Assembly (NCBI GenBank): GCA_964440345.1
Contig: CAYTSA010000007.1
Coordinates: forward strand, 1 to 64,000
Length of the DNA stretch: 64,000 nt
Direction of reading: 5' to 3'
From: CAYTSA01 sp964440345
GTDB taxonomy: Bacteria; Desulfobacterota; Desulfovibrionia; Desulfovibrionales; Desulfovibrionaceae
Shown: positions 17,436-24,521 of the stretch, in pieces
Layout of the letters: every line of letters begins with the position of its first letter
Position numbering within the stretch: the first letter of the stretch is position 1
Notes under the pieces: generated by a model
Told to the model about the DNA's origin: nothing
The model's input: the letters and a program-made list of their open reading frames with translations, nothing else
Database searches by the model: none
Made by a program: the position numbers and the translations under genes

Positions 17436-18977
17436 CTACCTTACAGGCTGCTCCAGCCAGCAGTAAGGGTCTGTGTCTTGCAGCGGGTCAAGGCCGAAAC
17501 CGGCGGCCACAGCCATGCAGCCGCCGCAGACCGGACGCAGGCCGCAGCCTTGGCAGCCGGCCGGGCCGCGCCGCCATTGTCTGGCCGGACCGCCGTCGTA
17601 CACCGCCGCCAGCCCTTGCTCGAACACGTTGCCAATGGGCGAATGCAGCTTGCGGCAGGCGTGGGCCTGGCCATTGCTAAGCAACGCAATGAAGTTAAAA
17701 GCAGCGCCGCAGCCATGGCCTGTGCAGCCGCACATAAGCGGTTCGCCCCTTTCCTGCAGCGCGACGTCGAGCAAATTGTCCTTCAGGCGCACGTGGCCCA
17801 TTTTTTGGGCTGCGTCCAGATAGGCGTGGGCAAAATCCCTGAAGCCGTCTTTGTTTGCACAGACCAGGTCTGCCCCTTCGCCCATCAGGGCCAAACGGTT
17901 ATACGTGAACTGGTCCGCCCTGCCTTCCAGTTCCCGGGCCAGATCCAGCACCTGATCTTGATTGTCATTGGTCAAAGTCAGCATGACGAATGAGCGCACG
18001 TCCCGCCGCCGCAGCATATCCAGAAACTCCAATGAACGCTGAAAATGCCCGGAACCACGGATGGCGTCGTTGTGTATCTCCAGCCCTTCCAGGCTGATCT
18101 GGAAATAGACCGGCTCAGCGACTGAGAGGATGCGGTCCAGCATGCCTTCGCTGCAGGGGTTGCCCAGAATGGCTGCGTTCAACCCGGCGTTCTGAACAGC
18201 CGAGTAAAAGTCCATGAAATGCGGATGCAGCAAGGGGTTGCCGCCAATGAAGGACACCTGGCCGGCGACGGTGCGGTCCTGGCAGAAGTCTGCCATTTCA
18301 CGCACCACGCGTAGCCCGTTTTCCAGTGAAACGTCAGCCCGTTTAGAGCGGTCATAGCAATGTTTACAGTGCAAATCGCACTTTTGTGTGATGTGCCACT
18401 GCAGGGTAAATGCGTCAGCTGCGTAGGCCTGTGCAGGCATTTTCCTGCGCTCGCCGGCCGGCGGCGCTCCGAATCTGGGAAATATATCGGGGTCGCGCAC
18501 CAGGAAATGCTGCGGGTCCGGCAGCGGCCCGGCCAGCAATCCCTTTTCCCTGGCGCTGCGCAACAACTCCCAAGCCAGACCGGCCGGAGCGTCAGCCTGT
18601 CTGGCGGCGCCGCGCAGGTCCATCTGTTCGGCCACAATCTTCAGGGCCAGCAGGTCGTCTGCAGACGCAGGCCCGCACAGGGCCGTTCCCGGCGCATCCG
18701 GCTGGGGCCAGACCACGAGCAGCTCCTCGCCCGGCTCCGGAGGGCCAGAACAGGAAGGCTGGCCGCCGGCCGCCAGCGCGCTCAACCCCCGCCAGGCGGC
18801 CGGCAGCAGATGGACCCCTGGAGCAACAATCAGCTTGTCAGGCACTGCGGGTGCTGCAGCGGCTGCTGTGTCCAGAGCCCGTCTCAAGCGTTCCAGTTCA
18901 TCCTGCCAGGGGACCATGGGCGCATCAGCTATACTGGCGTCTGTGCAATTGGCGTCTGTGCAGTGAGCGTCTTTCAT
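17436..18977 (-). CDS. Radical SAM/SPASM peptide maturase, SbtM-like candidate
   Basis: A 513-residue protein. An N-terminal region of about 180 residues without clear homology by eye is followed by a radical SAM domain with CDLHCKHC (C200, C204, C207; CxxxCxxC binds the 4Fe-4S cluster and SAM). The C-terminal part is a cysteine-rich SPASM-like region (MCGCTGHGC, ACRKL, GCQGCGLRPVCGGC, DPYC), typical of enzymes modifying ribosomal peptides. Its gene lies just downstream of a tiny frame with two selenocysteine-context UGA codons, matching the arrangement I recall for 'selenobiotic' SbtA/SbtM systems. No good ribosome-binding site precedes ATG 18977; GTG 18983 is an alternative. The N-terminus repeats CTDA. 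Family assignment is from pattern memory, not a search. Confidence 0.75.
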   Translation of the reverse strand: MKDAHCTDANCTDASIADAPMVPWQDELERLRRALDTAAAAAPAVPDKLIVAPGVHLLPAAWRGLSALAAGGQPSCSGPPEPGEELLVVWPQPDAPGTALCGPASADDLLALKIVAEQMDLRGAARQADAPAGLAWELLRSAREKGLLAGPLPDPQHFLVRDPDIFPRFGAPPAGERRKMPAQAYAADAFTLQWHITQKCDLHCKHCYDRSKRADVSLENGLRVVREMADFCQDRTVAGQVSFIGGNPLLHPHFMDFYSAVQNAGLNAAILGNPCSEGMLDRILSVAEPVYFQISLEGLEIHNDAIRGSGHFQRSLEFLDMLRRRDVRSFVMLTLTNDNQDQVLDLARELEGRADQFTYNRLALMGEGADLVCANKDGFRDFAHAYLDAAQKMGHVRLKDNLLDVALQERGEPLMCGCTGHGCGAAFNFIALLSNGQAHACRKLHSPIGNVFEQGLAAVYDGGPARQWRRGPAGCQGCGLRPVCGGCMAVAAGFGLDPLQDTDPYCWLEQPVR

Positions 18978-18984
18978 GCACACA

Positions 18985-19028
18985 CCATATAATAAAACGG
19001 GCGCGGCGTCATCAGCCGCGCCCGTTTT
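18985..19028 (-). terminator. Intrinsic terminator/attenuator between peptide and maturase genes
   Basis: A perfect 14-bp inverted repeat (18994-19007 and 19015-19028, arms AAAACGGGCGCGGC and complement) with a seven-base loop. Read on the minus strand it ends in TTTTATTATAT. It lies between the selenopeptide gene and the radical SAM gene, so most transcripts would stop after the peptide gene and a fraction read through, giving more precursor than enzyme. Confidence 0.85.
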
Positions 19029-19044
19029 GGCGCTATGACTGTCT

Positions 19045-19063
19045 GCGGCGCCGCCGGCGCCGC
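19045..19063 (-). promoter_or_regulatory. SECIS-like hairpin after the second UGA of the selenopeptide gene
   Basis: On the minus strand GCGGCGCC, loop GGC and GGCGCCGC form an 8-bp hairpin. Its loop begins 22 nt after UGA 19078, with GG at the apex as in the other two UGA-associated hairpins of this window. It lies beyond the TAA stop codon, so it is not constrained by coding. Confidence 0.5.
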
Positions 19064-19071
19064 GAAGCGTG

Positions 19072-19296
19072 TTAGCCTCAGCCGCTGGAGCTGGGCTTTT
19101 TCTTGTCGCCGTGCTCGCCGGTTTTGGTCCCGTTGTGGTCCTGTTCTCCGTCCTGAGCGCCGACCGCGCTCTTGTCGCCTCCGCCTCACCCGCTGGAGGC
19201 GTGCGCAGCCAGCTGATGGCCGGCCAGGCTGGAGCCTGCGATCAGGCCAGTCATGCACACGCCAGCCAAAATTTTTTTCATGTCTTTTACGTCCAT
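19072..19296 (-). CDS. Candidate double-selenocysteine RiPP precursor (SbtA-like), 74 aa
   Basis: From ATG 19296 (AGGAGG six bases upstream) the frame reads MDVKDMKKILAGVCMTGLIAG..., meets UGA at 19186-19188 (residue 37) and UGA at 19078-19080 (residue 73), and ends at TAA 19072-19074 after one more glycine. Both UGAs sit in the same context, SSG-UGA-GG, encoding SSGUG. The stretch between them (DKSAVGAQDGEQDHNG, then TKTGEHGDKKKPSSSG) is Lys/Asp/Gly-rich and uses normal codons. Each UGA is followed at 20-22 nt by a hairpin with GG in its loop, as in bacterial SECIS elements. The N-terminal KDxKKxLAG...GLIAG resembles precursors I recall for the selenobiotic family. If UGA were stop, the product would be 36 residues. 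The neighbouring radical SAM enzyme is the likely maturase. Confidence 0.75.
19155..19171 (-). promoter_or_regulatory. SECIS-like hairpin after the first UGA of the selenopeptide gene
   Basis: On the minus strand GAGCGC, loop GGTCG and GCGCTC form a 6-bp hairpin whose loop starts 20 nt after UGA 19186. The loop GGUC matches the apical GGUC of the E. coli fdhF SECIS that SelB recognises. The stem lies within the coding region, as bacterial SECIS elements do. Confidence 0.55.
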
Positions 19297-19340
19297 TGCA
19301 ACCCTCCTTGCTGTTCACGCCGGACAAAACGCCCAGACGC

Positions 19341-19391
19341 CTTGCATCACGATTTTCTATGCAAGGATACCATGTTCAGAAGTTTTATCAA
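19341..19391 (-). promoter_or_regulatory. Candidate promoter and operator of the selenopeptide gene
   Basis: On the minus strand TTGATA (19386-19391) and TATCCT (19364-19369) are separated by 16 bases, a fair sigma-70 promoter 68 nt upstream of the start codon. CTTGCAT (19341-19347) and ATGCAAG (19359-19365) form an inverted repeat with an 11-base spacer that overlaps the -10 box and the likely start site, a good position for a repressor. Confidence 0.5.
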
Positions 19392-19468
19392 TAGGAAAAT
19401 TGCAGCCAGAACTTATCGCCTGGCGGCGCTGGCCAGGCAAACCGGCTGCAGGTCAGGAAGGCGTTGGC

Positions 19469-21322
19469 TCAGCAGCCTGCCAATAAAAATTGCAGAGCCA
19501 GGTCTGGCGGCAGGGGTTTGGCGTAGAGAAATCCTTGCACATATTCGCAGCCCAGACTTGCAAGAATCCGCTCCTGTTCGCGCGTTTCAACGCCCTCGGC
19601 AACAACTTTCAAATCCAGAGTCTGGGCCAGGCTGATAATGGCCCGAACGATCTCTACGTTTTCCGGGGCTGTTTCCATACGCTGCACAAAGCTTAAATCC
19701 ACTTTTAAGCTGTCCAAAGAAAACCGCTGCAGGTAGCTCATGGAAGAATAGCCAGTGCCAAAGTCGTCGATGGAAGTGGCCACGCCCAGTTCCTTGAGCT
19801 GGGCCAGCTTTACGGCGGCAGTGGCGGCGTCTTCCATGATGGCTGTTTCGGTGATTTCCAGGCGCAGTAAGTGCGGGGGCATGTCAGTTTCTTCCAAAAC
19901 GTGACGCACAAAGGGGACAAGATCGGTCTGAGAAAACTGTTTGCCGGATATGTTTACGGACAGAGAGCTTTGGGCTGCAGCCGGATATTCGTCGGACCAC
20001 TGCTTATGAGTGACGCACGCCTGCTCCAGAATCCAGCGGCCCAGATCAAGAATCAAGCCGGTTTCTTCAGCCATGGGTATGAATTCAACCGGGGAAACAA
20101 ATCCCCGTTCTGGGTGGTTCCAGCGGACCAGGGTTTCAAAGCCATGCACAGCCAAGTCCTCCAGCCGCAAAATAGGCTGGAACAACAGGTAGAACTCACC
20201 GCGCTGTATGCCCCGGCGCATGTCGTTTTCCAGCGCCAACGCAGTGACTGTTTCTTCCAGCATGCGGGGGGTGAACATTTTAAAGCGGTTGCGGCCCTGG
20301 CTCTTGGCCCAACGCATGGCGATGTCCGCATTGCGCAAAACTTCTTCCGGCAACAGGTCAGAGCCGGAATTGACCACAATGCCCATTGACGCTGTGGAGC
20401 GTATTTCCTTGCCCTCAATTTCCACCGTTTGACTAAGAGCAGCCCGCAGCCGCTTGACCGTGCGTATGGCTTCTCTGGGCGACGATATTTCTTCCAGCAA
20501 TACAACGAACTCGTCGCTGCCGTAGCGGGACACTGTATCAAACCCCCGCACCTGCTCCCGCAGCACCCCGGCAATACGCCTGAGCAGCTTGTCGCCAAAA
20601 TAATGCCCGTAGCTGTCGTTGAGGGCCTTGAAGCGGTCCAGGTCCATAAAAATGACTGCATAGTAGTATTCTTTGTGGCGCCTGGCCCGCTCAATGGCCA
20701 GGCCAATACGGTCCAAGCACAAGGTCCGGTTGGCTAAATCAGTCAAGGGATCGTGCAGAGCTTGGTGCCGTAGCGCCCGTTCGGATATCTTCAGCCGATA
20801 GACAGTTTCTTCCAATTGGCGGGTGGTCTGCTCCAGTGAACGCTTTTTGCGATGCAAGTCCACAAACACCTGCACCTTGGACCGCAAAACGTCCGGCTCC
20901 ACAGGTTTAAACAGGTAGTCCACAGCTCCCAGTTCATAGCCTTTGAAGACGAACTGCTGCTCTTTGCTGATGGCGGTGATAAAAATAATGGGCAGCGTAG
21001 CTGCTTCCGGCCGGCTTCGCAGCCGTTCGGCAGTTTCAAAGCCGTCCAGACCAGGCATCATGACGTCCAGCAAGGCCAGGGCGAGGTCGTGGTGCTGAGC
21101 CAGCTCCAGAGCCTGCTGGCCGGATGACGCCGTCACAAGGTTTACGCCCTGGTTTTTAAGTATGCCAGCCAGAAGAATAAGGTTGACCTTCTCATCATCC
21201 ACAATGAGCACGTCAACACTTTCAGCAAAGTCAATCGCTTCGTCTCTGCCCGCTTCTTGCAGCGCTGCACAGCCGGTCCCGCGAGGCGCGCCCCCGCCTG
21301 GCCTGGGATTATCCAAATTCAC
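19469..21322 (-). CDS. Response regulator with GGDEF and EAL domains
   Basis: A 617-residue protein. A receiver domain (about 33-155) has DVLIVDDE, phospho-acceptor Asp in ALLDVMMPG and the FKPV loop. A GGDEF domain (about 190-350) has RYGSDEF, so the active loop is GSDEF rather than GGDEF but retains the key residues. An EAL domain (about 365-610) has FETLVRWNHPE (ETL in place of EAL) and SIDDFGTGYSS. It could make or degrade c-di-GMP; direction cannot be told from sequence. GTG 21322 overlaps the stop of the upstream GGDEF protein by 4 nt, indicating translational coupling. Confidence 0.88.
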   Translation of the reverse strand: MNLDNPRPGGGAPRGTGCAALQEAGRDEAIDFAESVDVLIVDDEKVNLILLAGILKNQGVNLVTASSGQQALELAQHHDLALALLDVMMPGLDGFETAERLRSRPEAATLPIIFITAISKEQQFVFKGYELGAVDYLFKPVEPDVLRSKVQVFVDLHRKKRSLEQTTRQLEETVYRLKISERALRHQALHDPLTDLANRTLCLDRIGLAIERARRHKEYYYAVIFMDLDRFKALNDSYGHYFGDKLLRRIAGVLREQVRGFDTVSRYGSDEFVVLLEEISSPREAIRTVKRLRAALSQTVEIEGKEIRSTASMGIVVNSGSDLLPEEVLRNADIAMRWAKSQGRNRFKMFTPRMLEETVTALALENDMRRGIQRGEFYLLFQPILRLEDLAVHGFETLVRWNHPERGFVSPVEFIPMAEETGLILDLGRWILEQACVTHKQWSDEYPAAAQSSLSVNISGKQFSQTDLVPFVRHVLEETDMPPHLLRLEITETAIMEDAATAAVKLAQLKELGVATSIDDFGTGYSSMSYLQRFSLDSLKVDLSFVQRMETAPENVEIVRAIISLAQTLDLKVVAEGVETREQERILASLGCEYVQGFLYAKPLPPDLALQFLLAGC

Positions 21323-23757
21323 GGTCCCTCCACTCTATTGCGGCCGTTTTCTTTCGCTTTGTACAAGGACGTATCAGCTTGTTTCATGAGCGTGTCAAGG
21401 TCTGGTTTTTGCATGTCCGCCTGTGCTACGCCAACACTTATCGTTAAATACAGTTTGGCCTGGTCAGTGCTGATAGCCGTCTGCTCAACAGCCAAGCGCA
21501 ACCTTTCCGCAGCCTCCATTGCTCCGTTCAGGTCCGTCTCTGGCAACAATACAGAAAACTCCTCCCCGCCGATGCGGGCAAAAACGTCTACGTCCCGTAA
21601 AGATTCACGGCCAATATCAGCCAGGGCCGTCAATGCTTTATCTCCAGCATCGTGCCCAAAACGGTCGTTGACAGATTTGAACCGGTCCACATCCAGCATA
21701 AGCAAGCTGACAGGGACCTGATACCGCCTGGCGCGGTCCAGTTCCCGCCGGGCAAGTTCCATAAAGTGGCGCCAGTTTGTCAGTTTTGTCAGGCCGTCTG
21801 TGGTGGCCATTTCCCGCAGCTCTTCTTCCATGCGTTTGCGGTCTGTGATGTCCATGACTGCGCCCACTTGTCCGGAAAGCCGCCCTGAAGAGTCGCGGAT
21901 AAACGCTTTGTTGAAGATCACCTGCCGCAAAGAGCCGTCTGGGTAGCGCAACGAGGTTTCCTGCTGCAGCATCGTGTCTGCTTTCCCCCGGAGCAAGGCG
22001 TTATCCATATTTAGAATAACGCCATCTGCATCGTCTGGAAAAATCGACGTCAAGGAACTGTCCAGCAACTCGTCCTTGGTCGCGCCAGCCATAAATTCAA
22101 ATGCGTTGTTTACCAGCTTCAACCGTTTTTCAGGACTTTGGAAATAGATGGGCAATGGCAGTGAATCAATAATATTTTGCAGAAAATAATGGCTTTCAGC
22201 CAGCGCTTTTTCAATTTTCTTTCTATTTGTAATGTCTATGCCCACGCTAAGAATCTCTGAAAGCACCCCGTCGCTGTTGCGCAAGGCCTTGTTGGACCAG
22301 AGAACCCATGATCTGGAGCCGTCGTTGCGCACATGCTCGCTCTCTGTCTGATAATATTCTGACGCGCTGGCAAGAATGCCTTCAGCCAGTTCGCGTAAAT
22401 ATTTTCCTGGGTTCCTGGCCCCTTTTCTGGAAAACAACTCCTCCACGCTGTTTCCAGCAGCCTCTTCGGAAGAACAGCCAAAAAACGATTCTGCAAACTC
22501 GTTGAGAAACGTCACCGTGCCGTCTGGCGACATGGTCAGGATCAGCGTCTGTGTGTTCTCCACCAGCAACCGGTACTGCATTTCGCTGCGCTTAAGCTCT
22601 TCCAGGGTCTTGCGGTAGTCTGTAATGTCGTCCACTGTCCAGATTACGCCGTGGGACAAGTGGTCCTTGTCAATGGGCTTTGCGTACAAGCGCGCCGCAA
22701 CTGCAGAGCCGTTTTTTTTGCGGAAAGTCCATTCTCCACAAAAAATGCCGTCACGCTGGATAGCCTCCACATGATTTCGGCCGAATTCTAAAAACTGGTC
22801 TTGTTTGAAGTAGATGAGCGAAGAGCTGACGCCAAGGATTTCCTCTTTGGTGTAGCCAAATATTTCCGCAGCCCGGTCGTTCATGCGGACAAAAATACGG
22901 TTGCGAGTGTAAATAATACCCACCAGGCTGTTATCAAACAGCACTTCCAACTCAGCCAAAGCCTCTCGCAAGGTCTCTTCAGCCCTTTTCTGGGGAGTGA
23001 TGTCCACAAAGCTCTCAAGAATGCATTCGCGGCCGCCCAGATTGATAGGCGCTGCAGTTTTAAGGATGGGCATCAGCTCATTCTGCGCGGTTATCAAATC
23101 GCACTCCACATTACAGACGACATAATCTGCAGCGTCAAAGGGACATTTTCCCTCTTCTTGAGAGCAGATGAAGTTGTGGCATTTCTTGCCGACTATCTGG
23201 CCCCGTGGAAGGCCAATCAAATTGGCGGCCATGGGATTGACGTCCAAAATGGCGTGGTCTTCCCGATCCAGAATAATCACCCCAGCCTGGATGGAGCTGA
23301 GAATGGTCCGCAACCGGGCCTCGCTCGCCTGCAGTTCCTTCTCCCGCTCTATGCGCTGCAAGGTCTGCTCCCGGAGTTTGAGCGCCGCCTGCACGCGGAT
23401 GCGCATGGCTGTGTAGCTGATGGGCTTGGTGATAAAATCTGAAGCGCCGGCCTCAAAGGCAGGCTCCAGGGTGTCCTCCTCTGCGCTGGCGGTAACGATG
23501 ATGACCGGCAGACCGCGCCATGCGTCGCACTGCCTGATGCGCCTGGTGGCCTCGAATCCGTCCATCTCAGGCATGTTGACGTCCATGATGACCAGATCAA
23601 CGCCTTCCAGCGCGCTGCCGTTGGTGGCTTGCTCCAAAATGCGCAGAGCGGCCGCCCCGTCGCCGACGCTGACAATATCGCAATGGCCGGCTTTGCGCAG
23701 GGCGTTTTCCAAAATGACGCGCGATGTTTGAGAATCGTCAACAATGAGTATGGACAT
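21319..23757 (-). CDS. Response regulator with several PAS domains and GGDEF domain
   Basis: An 812-residue diguanylate cyclase. The N-terminal receiver (about 1-125) has SILIVDDS, phospho-acceptor Asp in LVIMDVNMPEMDG, and ITKP. Then four PAS-like segments follow (starting about 150, 270, 395 and 530), one with CHNFICSQEEGKCPF, and a GGDEF domain (about 650-812) with ARIGGEEFSVLLPE, an active-type GGEEF loop. It integrates phosphorylation and PAS ligand signals into c-di-GMP synthesis. It is the first gene of a two-gene unit with the GGDEF-EAL protein; no histidine kinase is adjacent. Confidence 0.88.
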   Translation of the reverse strand: MSILIVDDSQTSRVILENALRKAGHCDIVSVGDGAAALRILEQATNGSALEGVDLVIMDVNMPEMDGFEATRRIRQCDAWRGLPVIIVTASAEEDTLEPAFEAGASDFITKPISYTAMRIRVQAALKLREQTLQRIEREKELQASEARLRTILSSIQAGVIILDREDHAILDVNPMAANLIGLPRGQIVGKKCHNFICSQEEGKCPFDAADYVVCNVECDLITAQNELMPILKTAAPINLGGRECILESFVDITPQKRAEETLREALAELEVLFDNSLVGIIYTRNRIFVRMNDRAAEIFGYTKEEILGVSSSLIYFKQDQFLEFGRNHVEAIQRDGIFCGEWTFRKKNGSAVAARLYAKPIDKDHLSHGVIWTVDDITDYRKTLEELKRSEMQYRLLVENTQTLILTMSPDGTVTFLNEFAESFFGCSSEEAAGNSVEELFSRKGARNPGKYLRELAEGILASASEYYQTESEHVRNDGSRSWVLWSNKALRNSDGVLSEILSVGIDITNRKKIEKALAESHYFLQNIIDSLPLPIYFQSPEKRLKLVNNAFEFMAGATKDELLDSSLTSIFPDDADGVILNMDNALLRGKADTMLQQETSLRYPDGSLRQVIFNKAFIRDSSGRLSGQVGAVMDITDRKRMEEELREMATTDGLTKLTNWRHFMELARRELDRARRYQVPVSLLMLDVDRFKSVNDRFGHDAGDKALTALADIGRESLRDVDVFARIGGEEFSVLLPETDLNGAMEAAERLRLAVEQTAISTDQAKLYLTISVGVAQADMQKPDLDTLMKQADTSLYKAKENGRNRVEGP

Positions 23758-23842
23758 GTATCCGCTGTTCCCCCATGGCCTGACGGGACGCTTGGGGTCC
23801 GCATCAGAAGCCGCCTGACAAAAACAACCAGGCGGTCAAGAC

Positions 23843-23872
23843 AATATATCACAGTGCGAGAACGCTGTGCAA
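23843..23872 (-). promoter_or_regulatory. Candidate sigma-70 promoter for the two c-di-GMP regulator genes
   Basis: On the minus strand TTGCAC (23867-23872) and TATATT (23843-23848) are separated by 18 bases, 86 nt upstream of the start of the PAS-GGDEF gene. CACAG and CTGTG within the spacer form a small inverted repeat. Confidence 0.55.
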
Positions 23873-24304
23873 GACTTAAGCGCATTCCAGCCTTTTCCTG
23901 GCGCATGCGGGATATTTTAGTTCAAGGTTTTGCACTATGTGAAAAAATTTAATTCAATATTTACGATATGTTAATTTCTTATTTATTAGGTTGTTATAAG
24001 CATAACATTCCATCAGCCATGCACGCACAATTTGCTCTGCGCATCAACCCACAGCAAGTCAATTCTCATCATTTTTCGTTTATCTTTGCATTATGTTTTT
24101 CATCAAAATACCCAAAACATCTAAAATGTACTCTTTGGTCTACATTACTTTCAAAGAGCAACTTGCCGCCTTGCGCGCCTGGGTGTCAAAGCGCACGCAG
24201 TTTGCCGCCAGCCCGTGGCGCCGCGCCTGGCGCATATGTATAGACTAAAACCATGTCTCAAAACGCTCATCCGCAAACACCCCTAACATTCCAGGAGGAC
24301 GCCT
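23873..24304. other. AT-rich intergenic region before formate dehydrogenase
   Basis: Between the c-di-GMP genes and the formate dehydrogenase locus 547 nt (23758-24304) have no credible gene. About 23930-24150 is strikingly AT-rich and holds a perfect 14-bp palindrome GTTATAAGCATAAC (23993-24006) that could bind a regulator of the fdh genes. No confident promoter for fdh could be assigned; TATAGA near 24239 lacks a good -35 partner. Confidence 0.5.
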
Positions 24305-24490
24305 ATGCATGACGCACTGCCTTTCTCCGGCCTTGGCTTTGACTTGCAGCCGGTGCTGGTGAAAGCGGCGCGCATGATGCGACGGCCGGTTTTGCAGTCG
24401 CAGCCTGCGCCGCCAACCTGGGAAACGCCGTTTTTTTCCGGCGGGTATGAGCGACTGGTGTGGTTGGGCCGCGAAATTCGCGGCCAGTAA
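24305..24490 (+). CDS. Hypothetical 61-aa protein upstream of fdhA
   Basis: A short frame with a strong AGGAGG site before ATG 24305, ending 31 nt before fdhA. The product (MHDALPFSGLGFDLQPVLVK..., ending LVWLGREIRGQ) is unrecognised. It shares GLGFDL-x-P with the FdhA twin-arginine signal peptide (GLGFDLTP), which may be chance. No signal peptide, metal site or helix span is evident. It may be a small accessory protein or a leader controlling fdhA translation. Confidence 0.5.
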   Translation: MHDALPFSGLGFDLQPVLVKAARMMRRPVLQSQPAPPTWETPFFSGGYERLVWLGREIRGQ

Positions 24491-24521
24491 CGTTCACTTG
24501 CAAATGCGCAATGGAGGACAC

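Noticed and set aside
19072..19296. Selenopeptide gene as a pseudogene with nonsense mutations
   Set aside because: Both stops are UGA, both in the same SSG-x-G context, with hairpins at matching distance, a strong ribosome-binding site and a radical SAM gene next door; decay would not produce that pattern.
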